A DNA stretch of 64,000 bases from Balneolaceae bacterium (lineage in GTDB: Bacteria; Bacteroidota; Rhodothermia; Balneolales; Balneolaceae): positions 145,579 through 209,578 of the forward strand of contig JAXHMK010000019.1 of assembly GCA_034521495.1 (NCBI GenBank), read 5' to 3'. Positions 44,406 to 53,217 of this stretch are shown in pieces (the stretch's first letter is position 1; each line of letters opens with the position of its first letter). The notes under the pieces are model-generated. The model was given only the letters and a program-made list of their open reading frames with translations, had not been told where the DNA came from and searched no databases. The position numbers and the translations under genes are program-made.

Positions 44406-46157
44406 ATGACCAACCAGGAAGTAGCTAAGAAACTCCGTGAAGTGTATAACCTGATGCAGCTGGCAGGCGAGAACCGGTTTCGGGCCATCGCCTTTGACCG
44501 CGCTGCCCAAACCATCGAGGGGCTGAATGACGAAATCCTGACATATATCGAAGAGGATTCGCTCACCGATATTAAAGGAATTGGAAAGTCGATTGCGGAG
44601 GATATTAAAACCTATCACGAAACCGGGTCGATGCCGGTTCTGGAAGACCTGAAAGAGCGCGTGCCCAAAGGGCTGGTTGAGTGGACAAACATTTCCGGAT
44701 TGGGTCCCAAGAATATCGTCAAAATTCATAAGGAACTCGGCATCACCACAATTACTGAGTTGAAGGAAGCTTGTCAAAGTGGGGCGGTAGCTGATCTTCC
44801 GGGATTGGGGCAAAAATCGGCCGAAAAAATTATCAAGTCTATTGAGTACCTGGAGCAGTACGGCGAGCGCTGTCTGCTGAATGAGGCTTTTGAAATTGCT
44901 GAACCGATCTTTGAATTCGTAAAAAACCTGGACGGAGTTTTGGAAGCAGAAATTGCGGGCTCACTCAGGAGGTCTCGTGAGACCATTGGGGATATAGATA
45001 TTCTTGCATCCGCTGAGGAAGAGGATGTTGAGAGCATTTTTGATGCATTCGTAGATCACGAGCTGGTAGTTGAAGTTCTTGGCCGGGGTGATACCAAAAG
45101 TTCTGTCCGTTCACAAACCGGCCGGCAGGTGGACCTTCGTATCGTAAAACCTCATCAATTTCCGGCTGCTCTCATGTACTTCACCGGCAGCAAGGAACAC
45201 AATATTGTCCTTCGCCAGCGAGCGAGAGATCGGGGAATGTCGCTTAATGAGTATGGCCTTTTCAAGCTTACAGAGAACAAAGAGACCGATTTTGACCAGC
45301 CTGTTGAAACCAGTTCGGAATCGGAAATTTACCAAAAGCTGGATCTGAATTTCATTATTCCTCAGCACCGGGAAGATCACGGTGAGTTTAAATATTACGA
45401 GGAAAATGAAGAGATGGACCTTGTTCAGGAATCGGATATTAAAGGAGTGGTTCATGCACACAGCACCTGGAGTGACGGTAAGTTTTCCATCAGGCAGATG
45501 GCCGAGGCCAGTTTGGAACGCGGCTACGAATATCTTGCACTCTCCGATCACTCCAAAACAGCAGCTTATGCCGGCGGCCTTTCGGTTGATGAGGTAAAAG
45601 AGCAGTGGGATGAAATTGATGGGCTAAATGAAGAGTTCAAGAATGAGGGCGAAAATTTCAAAATTTTTAAAGGAATTGAATCGGATATTCTGACTGATGG
45701 CTCCCTCGACTATCCGGATGAAATTTTAGAGGGATTCGATTTTGTCATTGCGAGTGTTCACAGCAGTTTGGAATTGCCTCTCGATAAGATGATGAGTCGA
45801 TTCGAAAATGCCCTCAGGAATCCATATACCCGAATCCTGGGCCACCCAACCGGACGGCTTTTGCTGCGGCGCGAAGAGGGAAATCTGGATCTGAATAAGC
45901 TGATTGAGATAGCGGCTGAAGAAAATACAGCTATCGAGATTAACGCGAACCCTCGCAGGCTGGATTTGGATTGGAGATATGGTAACAAAGCAAAGGAAGT
46001 GGGTTTAATGACGTCCATCAACCCGGATGCCCACAGTACAGATGGCATCGACTATATCCGATATGGCGTGATGATCGCCCAAAAAGGAAAATACGGGCCT
46101 GACCGGGTCTTGAATACAAAGAGTGCCGATGAGTTTGAGAAATGGATAAAAGCATAG
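44406..46157 (+). CDS. polX: PolX-type DNA polymerase with PHP exonuclease domain
   Basis: A 583-residue bacterial family X polymerase for gap filling in base excision repair. The N-terminal 8-kDa-like HhH region (about 1-75) and a second HhH region (about 95-150) precede the polymerase core with GS at 185-186 and catalytic D196 and D198 (in GDIDIL) plus D243. The C-terminal PHP domain starts at H350-A-H352 (HAHSTWSDG) and includes LSDHS, VIASVHSS and EINANPRR, metal-binding positions of the 3'-5' exonuclease. It is full length and cytosolic. A hairpin-rich spacer separates it from the next gene. Confidence 0.94.
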   Translation: MTNQEVAKKLREVYNLMQLAGENRFRAIAFDRAAQTIEGLNDEILTYIEEDSLTDIKGIGKSIAEDIKTYHETGSMPVLEDLKERVPKGLVEWTNISGLGPKNIVKIHKELGITTITELKEACQSGAVADLPGLGQKSAEKIIKSIEYLEQYGERCLLNEAFEIAEPIFEFVKNLDGVLEAEIAGSLRRSRETIGDIDILASAEEEDVESIFDAFVDHELVVEVLGRGDTKSSVRSQTGRQVDLRIVKPHQFPAALMYFTGSKEHNIVLRQRARDRGMSLNEYGLFKLTENKETDFDQPVETSSESEIYQKLDLNFIIPQHREDHGEFKYYEENEEMDLVQESDIKGVVHAHSTWSDGKFSIRQMAEASLERGYEYLALSDHSKTAAYAGGLSVDEVKEQWDEIDGLNEEFKNEGENFKIFKGIESDILTDGSLDYPDEILEGFDFVIASVHSSLELPLDKMMSRFENALRNPYTRILGHPTGRLLLRREEGNLDLNKLIEIAAEENTAIEINANPRRLDLDWRYGNKAKEVGLMTSINPDAHSTDGIDYIRYGVMIAQKGKYGPDRVLNTKSADEFEKWIKA

Positions 46158-46159
46158 TC

Positions 46160-46217
46160 CTGAGTCTTGAGTCTTGAGTCATGAGTTTATTTCTCAAGAC
46201 TCATGGCTCAAGACTCA
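46160..46217. repeat. Inverted repeat in the polX-kynA spacer
   Basis: It is built from the 8-10 base word AGTCTTGAG and its complement CTCAAGACT, with two tandem copies on the left and two on the right of TTTATTT. It could fold into a strong hairpin, either a terminator-like or a mobile repeat. Confidence 0.6.
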
Positions 46218-46234
46218 AATCTAATAATTTAACA

Positions 46235-47029
46235 ATGGATCAATCCAAAAGTTTAACCTATACATCGTACCTGAAAGTGAAGGAGTTGCTGGAGTTGCAG
46301 CAACCCGAATCCGAGCCGGAAGAGCATGATGAGATGTTGTTTATCATTATTCACCAGGTGTATGAGCTTTGGTTTAAACAGATACTGCATGAATTTGACA
46401 AGCTGCGTGATGAGTTAGAAGCGGGTGAAACATGGGCATCCGCCAAAACCATGAGGCGGGTTCTCACCATTCTGAAAACAATGGTTTCCCAGATTGATAT
46501 TCTGGAAACGATGACCCCGCTGGAGTTCAACAGTTTCCGCGGATTTTTGCAGAATGCCAGCGGTTTCCAGTCGGTGCAGTTCCGGGAGATGGAGATTATT
46601 TGCGGGATGCGATCTCCTCATATGATCGAAATTCATAAATCACAACCTGACCTTCAGCAAAACCTTCTCGACCGCGAGAATGAATCTACACTGTGGGAAA
46701 GTTTCTGCACCTATCTCCAAAAACGAGATCACGATATTAAAACTCCGGAGAGGGTGAATGAACAGGGTTTGGTTCATGACCCGTCTGAACATAATCAAAA
46801 CAAACTGGTGGAGATTATGAAAAACGACCCTGAAGCAGCTATTCTCTGTGAACTTTTTGTGGATTATGACGAAGGATTAATGGAGTGGCGCTACCGGCAT
46901 GTAAAAATGGTGGAGCGGACGATTGGAACCAAACAGGGAACCGGAGGATCGGAAGGTGCAAACTATCTTCACAAAACACTTAATAATCCCATTTTCCCTG
47001 ATCTTTGGGCCATCCGATCGAAGTTTTAA
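46235..47029 (+). CDS. kynA: Tryptophan 2,3-dioxygenase
   Basis: Heme dioxygenase, 264 residues, opening the indole ring of L-tryptophan to N-formylkynurenine (first step of the kynurenine route). An open frame continues upstream into the spacer hairpin, but the ATG at 46235 gives the family start (LTYTSYLKVKELLELQQP). Key regions: HDEMLFIIIHQVYELWFKQI, FRGFLQNASGFQSVQFRE, and WRYRHVKMVERTIGTKQGTG with the heme-ligand histidine, then GGSEGANYLHKT. No other kynurenine gene is nearby. Confidence 0.94.
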   Translation: MDQSKSLTYTSYLKVKELLELQQPESEPEEHDEMLFIIIHQVYELWFKQILHEFDKLRDELEAGETWASAKTMRRVLTILKTMVSQIDILETMTPLEFNSFRGFLQNASGFQSVQFREMEIICGMRSPHMIEIHKSQPDLQQNLLDRENESTLWESFCTYLQKRDHDIKTPERVNEQGLVHDPSEHNQNKLVEIMKNDPEAAILCELFVDYDEGLMEWRYRHVKMVERTIGTKQGTGGSEGANYLHKTLNNPIFPDLWAIRSKF

Positions 47030-47429
47030 AAAGTACAACGGGCAGCTTGCCCGTTACCTCCAAATATCATTCCACCTCAACAAAACTATATCCGGCATTC
47101 AACACGATTAGCGCCTGGACTCCTAACTATGTTCAAGGCACGAGCGAGACGCTCGCGCCATCAAAGCTTACCCGTTACTAATGACTAAGATAGCGCAAGC
47201 GTCTCGCTTGTGCTTCATGTTACGGGCGAAGTATAACAGGCAGCCTGTCTGTTACCTCCGAATGCAATCTGATCCTAATAAGATATTTTCAGCCATCAAC
47301 AGAATTCAATCAACTCAAAATTTATAATTGTGCTTGTTTGAGAAGTGCCGGACAGGCTGTCCGGCGTACGTACAATATACTATTCTATCTCAAAATGATG
47401 ATTTTGATGATCAGGATAAGATCTTCATC
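47030..47429. repeat. Cluster of short palindromic repeats
   Basis: A 400-bp gap with several kinds of palindrome. CGGGCAGCTTGCCCG near 47040 and AGGCAGCCTGTCTG near 47238 are each followed by TTACCTCC. Two long arms at 47137-47162 and 47189-47214 share AGCGAGACGCT and are related to the pair at 63817-63875. GCCGGACAGGCTGTCCGGC lies at 47347-47365. No gene was seen. Confidence 0.7.
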
Positions 47430-48257
47430 TCAATTATTGCCATTTGAACTTGATCGAGAGGTGCCGGACAAGCTGTCCGGCGTACGTGCCTCCCTCACCA
47501 ACTCCTTGAAAATATTTCGCTGGCGGGCGATCTGCATCAGGTACTCCGGGTGCCACTGAACGCCAATCACAAAGGGATAACCCGGGTGTTCGAGGGCCTG
47601 CCAAACATCGGAATTCAATTCTTTGGCCGTTCGATTAATTCCATCTCCCAACTTGTCAATCGCCTGGGTATGAAGCCCATTTACATTGCAGATCTCCGTT
47701 TGCAGCAGGCTACTGAGTTTAGAGTCCGGAACAATAGTAATTCTTTTCTTAGGAAAGATAGTAGCGATCTGAGGTTCTTCAGCGTAAAAACCACTTATAT
47801 CCTGATGGAGTGTTCCACCGAAATGAACATTGATTAACTGCATGCCCCTGCAAATGCCGAGAACCGGTTTTTTCTGATCAAGAGCTTTTTTTAGAAGTCC
47901 GAATTCCAGTTTATCCCGTTTCAGATCAACCGGGTATTTTTTGGTATGCTGGAAATAGCGGAATATCCAGTAAATGGGAAAAAAAATGACCGAAAGCACC
48001 CACTCAAATATGGTTCGTTTATTTTTTGCCAGGTAGGCTTTCAGTTTTCTCTCCTGCCCATATTTTACCGGTTCTATATCGGCACCTCCCCCGAGAATCA
48101 ATCCATCCAGATCATCCATTGAGAGAGGTTTTGAGGGACGGATTCGGCGCGGTTTTCCACCAGCCAGCCACACTGAAAAAGCCGTACAAATCCAGGCGAA
48201 TGTACCCCCGTCATCAGGTCCACAAACGCCAATAACCGGCCTGTTTCTACTCAGCAT
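47430..48257 (-). CDS. Class I glutamine amidotransferase-like hydrolase (peptidase C26)
   Basis: A 275-residue protein starting at the ATG at 48257, which overlaps the upstream amidoligase stop by 11 nt. It resembles gamma-glutamyl-gamma-aminobutyrate hydrolase (PuuD-like). LILGGGADIEPVKYG, the nucleophile C136 in GICRGMQLINV, and the His-Glu pair in GVQWHPEYL are present. A hydrophobic stretch at about 86-102 (WVLSVIFFPIYWIFRYF) is unusual for this family and could be a membrane anchor. The last residues (about TPDSLSGTS onward) are encoded by a palindromic repeat at 47461-47487. Together with the amidoligase it may make and remodel an amide-linked metabolite. Confidence 0.83.
   Translation of the reverse strand: MLSRNRPVIGVCGPDDGGTFAWICTAFSVWLAGGKPRRIRPSKPLSMDDLDGLILGGGADIEPVKYGQERKLKAYLAKNKRTIFEWVLSVIFFPIYWIFRYFQHTKKYPVDLKRDKLEFGLLKKALDQKKPVLGICRGMQLINVHFGGTLHQDISGFYAEEPQIATIFPKKRITIVPDSKLSSLLQTEICNVNGLHTQAIDKLGDGINRTAKELNSDVWQALEHPGYPFVIGVQWHPEYLMQIARQRNIFKELVREARTPDSLSGTSRSSSNGNN
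47461..47487. repeat. Palindrome copy inside the 3' end of the amidotransferase gene
   Basis: GTGCCGGACAAGCTGTCCGG and the following CGTACGT are identical, apart from one base, to 47345-47371. The second copy is intergenic. Confidence 0.8.
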
Positions 48258-49251
48258 TACTTGCCCACCTGTCCATCTGTTCAATCCACTTCGCTTCAAA
48301 ACGAAGCATCGTCTCCCGCTTCATTTTTAAATATGTTTTGCAGTATTCGATGAGCGAAACAGTATCTTCTGCCAATGTTTCTACCAATACCCACCGGTTC
48401 CATTCCGCCGCCAGCGTCCAGGACTCATCCTCCGGTGAGCAGTTGGGCAGCCTGTAGTGAAATGCAGGCCGGCTCGAAGTCAACGTGTCCTCAACCAATT
48501 TCGAGGTTAACTCCTCATCCAGGTACATAAATAAAGGTTGAAGATCCAGCGGACGATTTCTTGAATTCCCAAAGTAAAAATAGTCTTCTATAAATTCGGT
48601 TTGACCGGGTTGATAATCAGGATCCAGAATATGCTCCAGGTAATCATCCTCAAACCGGTTGATGAATGGGGTTAAACGCCGGCTCACATCCACCGCAATC
48701 TCATTTCGAATCCATGGATCCAGCAAAACATACGCCCGCAGATAGTTCAGCAGCGTTTCGGTTGAATCGTCCGGAATTTCCGGGTTCAGGTGAAGTCCAA
48801 ATGCATAAACAAACGAACTCCCTGTGCCTTTTGCCTTCAGTTTTCTTAACTCATCAACCAATGCTGTCATCTCAGCCATCTTCGAAAGAGGAATGGGTGG
48901 AGTAATAATTTCGTACGGAACCACAGATGACGCCAGATCCTTCAGCGAATCCTCAACAGTGCCCTGCCCTTCAAACCTGGACAGATCAATACCAATATTT
49001 TTAAGAAATTTTTCGTACTTCTTTTCTCGAAGCAGTTGAGCATCCAGCTCCAGTCCAAAATCGCCAAACTTCGTATTGAGCACTTTAAATTCAAAGGTTG
49101 AGAGCTGTTTAATCTCGCCGCCGTAAAGCCTCCACAGCATCGAAGCGGAATCTTCCATCTCTACACCGGTAAATTCAAATTCAAACCCAACTGAACGCTC
49201 CTCTCCCGTTGCATTGGTTCTTTTGGGCGGTTCTAAAAACTCTTGATTCAT
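48247..49251 (-). CDS. Amidoligase family protein
   Basis: A 334-residue protein of the putative amidoligase family (PF12224), a glutamine-synthetase-like fold thought to make amide or isopeptide bonds. The N-terminal strand SVGFEFEFTGVEMEDSA with the E-x-E metal-binding pair, the LELDAQLL segment, PYEIITPPIPLSKM and FGLHLNPEIP with its histidine fit the family. Known genomic studies pair this family with glutamine amidotransferase-like proteins, and here the next gene is exactly that, overlapping by 11 nt. The product is unknown. Confidence 0.82.
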   Translation of the reverse strand: MNQEFLEPPKRTNATGEERSVGFEFEFTGVEMEDSASMLWRLYGGEIKQLSTFEFKVLNTKFGDFGLELDAQLLREKKYEKFLKNIGIDLSRFEGQGTVEDSLKDLASSVVPYEIITPPIPLSKMAEMTALVDELRKLKAKGTGSSFVYAFGLHLNPEIPDDSTETLLNYLRAYVLLDPWIRNEIAVDVSRRLTPFINRFEDDYLEHILDPDYQPGQTEFIEDYFYFGNSRNRPLDLQPLFMYLDEELTSKLVEDTLTSSRPAFHYRLPNCSPEDESWTLAAEWNRWVLVETLAEDTVSLIEYCKTYLKMKRETMLRFEAKWIEQMDRWASNAE

Positions 49252-49298
49252 TTTAAAGGGTGATTCGTTTAATCAATCAGAAATAAAAACCGATATGA

Positions 49299-51725
49299 TT
49301 ATTCCATTTTAATCACAAGCGGAAACCGTTCTGAGATTTCCGGTTTTTCCCGAAGAAATTGCAGTTCAAACAGTTCACCTGTTCTCCAGGTTTCCACAAA
49401 CTCACTATACGTTTTGGATCCGGGATTTCCACTCTGACCACCGGGGTACACGCCATATCCGCGAACCCCGTCGGGATCAAGCTCAACAATCATTCTCCAC
49501 GATGGGCCGTGACTACCGCGAACAGCATTGACCGATTCGTCGCCTCCGCCTGTAAATATATCTGGAACACCTAATCCGGGTATCTGTCCTGCATGTCCGA
49601 AATCTGTATCATTCACAAATCCCCACTTCCAGTTTTCTGTATCGGTTCCGTACTGCTCGGTTAGATTATCCAGTGACTGCCGAAATGAATCTATTATGAG
49701 ATCAGGAAGTGTTTCTCTTTCCGGTGTTTGATGGTTATCAAACCAGGATGATTCTGGTTCCTCTAAAATCAGATCGAGCGTGATATCACGTTCAGGCCAT
49801 CGCATTGGGTAATGGGTGTCATATTCATCAGACCAGATTTTATGAAACAGTGTTTCCCACCACTCTTTAAAAACAGAAGGTTCAATTTTATCCCCGTCAT
49901 TCCAGTAGTTCCAGTCCTGCAAATTCTCAATAATCTGCTGCTCTTGTACGGATAAATCAACATGTTGAATATTCTCCAAAAGAATCGGCAACAGGTGAAA
50001 TGCATGATAGCTGAAATTATCCATTTGCAGATCTTTAAAATCCTCTACGGTTATATCTTCCATTTTACGAAGCTGGTCATTTATCCGCTTTCCCCGCTCG
50101 TAAGGTGCAAAGGATTCTCCAAGATAATAGGGATAGCTCTCGTCAGTCGGATATTGATTGGAGGCACTTAAGAACCCTCGTTCGGGATTTAGTGAAAATG
50201 GATTTTGTTCATAGGGGATGAATTCGTGCCAGTCGTATCTTGAATTGCTGCCGTCTGAAACTGTGCGTCCCTGGTATTTCCATTTCAAGGGAAATTGTCC
50301 TCCGGTTTGAACAGCAATATTCCCATCTGTTCCACCGTAATTCATATTTTGTGCAGGTGCCTGAAATGTTCTGAACGCTTCCTTGAAATCTTTATAATTT
50401 TTGGCCCGGTTCAGCTTATAGAAAGTCAGCAATTCGTTTGAAGGCTCATGCACCATCCACCGCAGCGCCATCTCATTCTGAATTTGCCTGCTGAGAGGTA
50501 TATCACGGACAGATTCATAGACCGGCCCGTGATGAGTAAAGAGGATCGTATCATGAACTGCCTCTTCGCCTTTCACTTCGATTGTTTCCACTCTTTCGTT
50601 TACCGGCAGCCACTCCCCGTCATGAAGATATTCGTTTTTAGATTCATCCCGGAATGTAATTTCATACCAATCCATCACATCGGCTCCGGTATTGGTGGAT
50701 CCCCAGGCTATATTTTCATTAAAACCGACAATTACGGTTGGCGCGCCTTGCAGGGTAACTCCATAGACGTTGGAGGTAGGTGTTTGAAGCTGAATTTCAT
50801 ACCAGATGGAAGGAACGGTCATGTTGAGGTGCATGTCATTTGATAATATCGGGTAGCCGCCGGCTGTTTTAGAACCGTCCACCACCCAGTTGTTACTGCC
50901 GTTGAGACGATCAGGCTGCCATAATTGAATTTTATCATTGTAACGGGGGGTGTACAACGAATCCGGTTTATCGATTTGAAGTGGGTTAAAATCCCACTCT
51001 TTGCTGTTTGGAATTATGGGATCCACAAATGAAGACCGGCTGCTTAAAAACCGGTTCACAAACTCTTCTCCAAAATGAGCCAGCGTATTACTTGTAATTA
51101 CATCTTCCGACCTGCCTGCCAGCATCTGAGACATATATTTGAGTAGTAAAGCCGAATTGAAGGGTTTCCATTCCACAGGTTCTGCATTTAAAATCTTGTA
51201 TTCCAATGGATAATCCTTTTCACTCAGTGATTTGATGTAAGCGTTTACTCCGTCTGAATACGACCGGATGACACTGCTTATTATCTCATCTTTCAACATA
51301 CCCTCCATTGCCTGTTCTGCACCATACATCATACCAAGTCTTCGCTGGTTTTTGTCGTACTCAAGCAAATCAGGTCCCAGCCATTCCGAGAGCATTCCTC
51401 CTGCTGCCCGAATCTGCAACTCCATCTGGAAAAGTCGGTCGCGTGCCGTCACATACCCCTGAGCGAAATAAAGATCGTGATCATTTTGGGCGAAAATATG
51501 TGGAACGCTGCGTTCATCATAGTAAATTTCAACAGGCTCCTGTAATCCCTCCAGATTTAAATCTATAGAACCTGTTAGTTCTCTTTTTTCAGCATTCCCC
51601 CAAAACCCCTCAATAGGATGAAAAAAAGAACCTAACGGCGGTACAGAACCAAACGGGGTGGACAGTAAAATAAGAATTGCTGTAAGCAGCAGTACAGAAA
51701 GAAACAGTGAGACTTTCTTGGCCAT
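49299..51725 (-). CDS. Penicillin acylase family protein (Ntn hydrolase)
   Basis: An 808-residue exported amidase. The frame is open to 51848, but the ATG at 51725 gives a signal/anchor segment (MAKKVSLFLSVLLLTAILIL). The alpha chain covers about 60-230 (VPHIFAQNDHDLYFAQGYVT ARDRLFQMEL). The nucleophile of the self-processed beta chain is S277 in NGSNNWVV, followed by NDMHL and the GAPTVIVGFNENIAWG loop. Members cleave acyl groups from penicillins, aculeacin or acyl-homoserine lactones. Specificity cannot be read here. Periplasmic, with the usual length for the family. Confidence 0.92.
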   Translation of the reverse strand: MAKKVSLFLSVLLLTAILILLSTPFGSVPPLGSFFHPIEGFWGNAEKRELTGSIDLNLEGLQEPVEIYYDERSVPHIFAQNDHDLYFAQGYVTARDRLFQMELQIRAAGGMLSEWLGPDLLEYDKNQRRLGMMYGAEQAMEGMLKDEIISSVIRSYSDGVNAYIKSLSEKDYPLEYKILNAEPVEWKPFNSALLLKYMSQMLAGRSEDVITSNTLAHFGEEFVNRFLSSRSSFVDPIIPNSKEWDFNPLQIDKPDSLYTPRYNDKIQLWQPDRLNGSNNWVVDGSKTAGGYPILSNDMHLNMTVPSIWYEIQLQTPTSNVYGVTLQGAPTVIVGFNENIAWGSTNTGADVMDWYEITFRDESKNEYLHDGEWLPVNERVETIEVKGEEAVHDTILFTHHGPVYESVRDIPLSRQIQNEMALRWMVHEPSNELLTFYKLNRAKNYKDFKEAFRTFQAPAQNMNYGGTDGNIAVQTGGQFPLKWKYQGRTVSDGSNSRYDWHEFIPYEQNPFSLNPERGFLSASNQYPTDESYPYYLGESFAPYERGKRINDQLRKMEDITVEDFKDLQMDNFSYHAFHLLPILLENIQHVDLSVQEQQIIENLQDWNYWNDGDKIEPSVFKEWWETLFHKIWSDEYDTHYPMRWPERDITLDLILEEPESSWFDNHQTPERETLPDLIIDSFRQSLDNLTEQYGTDTENWKWGFVNDTDFGHAGQIPGLGVPDIFTGGGDESVNAVRGSHGPSWRMIVELDPDGVRGYGVYPGGQSGNPGSKTYSEFVETWRTGELFELQFLREKPEISERFPLVIKME

Positions 51726-51854
51726 AGAGTATTGTTTTAATGATTGAAGAAGTGAACATAAAAAAGATTTTTGAAATATGGTCAATTGTTTGGGGCCCGT
51801 GGTTCGTTGTTTATTGACATCCACAGACAGCCCGCAGCTGACCTCCACAAAATG

Positions 51855-52751
51855 TTACCAATACAACAACTTCATACAGAACACACTGCCACCACTCTTT
51901 AGAAATTCATACGTACTGAATTGGTGCACGGAAAAGCCGGCCTCTCTAAGTTTTTTATTCACATCTGTACAGCCCTTCTGGATCAACACATTTTTTCCGT
52001 CTGGAGAGACAGCATTCACTGCCAGCAGTTTCTCAGCCTCGTATTTCGTGGCCGTTATTACGGTATCAAACAGAGCATGAATCATCTCGAGTCCTTCACC
52101 TGTAAACGCATTCGGATATATCAAAGCAGTTGATTCGTTTAGCATACTGATACATGTATCCAGGTGATAAAACGATTCATCGATTAACTGAAGAGCAATA
52201 ACGGGGACATCAAGTTTGCCGGAAAGCTGCTCATAAGCGTTAAGAGATGACCGAAAGCCGTATCCTCCCCAAAGCAGTTCCCGCTTGAAATGCCAGAGGG
52301 CATCTCCCATCCCTTCAAAATTTTGGACTTCACGTTCATCCAGGTGAAGAATTTCATAATCCTTTGTTTGAAACCACTCCTCAATGGCATCCACCTCCGG
52401 CTTTCGCTGGGGCGTTTTCATGATGCCCATTACAACTTTCTTGTTCCCCTCCTGATCCACAAAGGGCAGGCTTTGATTGGCACAAAAAACCATATCGGGC
52501 AGGCCTTTTTTGCCCTCCAGAATTTCTACATCCACGTTTAGTTTTTTAAAACCTTCTACAAGATGGATCCACTCATTTTGAGCTTGTTTTTTATCCACAC
52601 CCCCAATTTGCCCTTTCATATGCGGATTGATTACATATTCCACATCAAAATAGGTGGGTTTAACCATAAGTACTTTTGAGGGCACCGGCATCGCCGGCAG
52701 ATCGGAAATATTAAAATCAATTTGATCCGCAGATGTATAAACTTCACTCAT
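51855..52751 (-). CDS. Dimethylarginine dimethylaminohydrolase / amidinotransferase-like protein
   Basis: A 298-residue protein of the guanidino-modifying (pentein) superfamily. Core pieces: VLMVKPTYFDVEYVINPHM, DMVFCANQSLP, FEGMGDALW, the catalytic histidine in FYHLDTC, and the nucleophile C292 in GGSVFCMKLLYW. Such enzymes hydrolyse methylated arginine to citrulline or act on related guanidines. The gene lies upstream of the penicillin acylase gene on the same strand, with a gap of about 130 bp. The substrate is uncertain. Confidence 0.85.
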   Translation of the reverse strand: MSEVYTSADQIDFNISDLPAMPVPSKVLMVKPTYFDVEYVINPHMKGQIGGVDKKQAQNEWIHLVEGFKKLNVDVEILEGKKGLPDMVFCANQSLPFVDQEGNKKVVMGIMKTPQRKPEVDAIEEWFQTKDYEILHLDEREVQNFEGMGDALWHFKRELLWGGYGFRSSLNAYEQLSGKLDVPVIALQLIDESFYHLDTCISMLNESTALIYPNAFTGEGLEMIHALFDTVITATKYEAEKLLAVNAVSPDGKNVLIQKGCTDVNKKLREAGFSVHQFSTYEFLKSGGSVFCMKLLYW

Positions 52752-53217
52752 ATTTTACCCTTTTAGAAATGCTCCAATGACTTTACAGACGTACTTTTTT
52801 TATGATACAAATATACGGTTTATTTAAGGGAATTAATATGATATCTGTATCATCTCTAAACATATATGAACTGCTAATCCATTCATCTTTCATCGCTTTA
52901 TAAACTGACCCGACAGGATCAAATACGAATAGGAGGCTGTCCAAAAAGGATGTGAGAGAAATCAATATTCTTATTTTTGTCATACCGGACCCCGATCCGG
53001 TATCTCCAAGCACAGTTAAAGAGTGGAGATTCTGTCCCAAGGACTCCTTTGGAGAATCGAGTTCAGAATGACATTCTTTTTGGACAGCCTCAAAATAAAA
53101 GTAGAATAGAGAAAACCCCGAAGGGCTTGAACTGCCCACCTCCATTACAATCTCATAAACACTCATCCGTTCCTCTTCACACTTGGTGAATCTTCAGGAA
53201 ACCATTAGCTTAAAACC
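52752..53217. other. 466-bp intergenic region with a MITE
   Basis: It lies between divergent genes. Its centre is MITE copy B (52933-53091). A 127-codon frame across it is made of MITE sequence and is not a gene. Promoters for both neighbours must lie at its edges. Confidence 0.6.
52933..53091. mobile_element. MITE copy B, terminal inverted repeats GAGGCTGTCCAAAAAG
   Basis: Left end GAGGCTGTCCAAAAAG and right end CTTTTTGGACAGCCTC are perfect 16-base inverted repeats. Inside are TCATACCGGA, ATCCGGTATCTCC, AGTGGAGATTCT and TTCAGAATGACAT. Total 159 bp, no ORF. It is in opposite orientation to copy A at 44212-44365. Confidence 0.87.

Noticed and set aside
52783..53166. A 127-codon minus-strand frame
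   Set aside because: Most of it is the MITE sequence, with no start context and no protein similarity.
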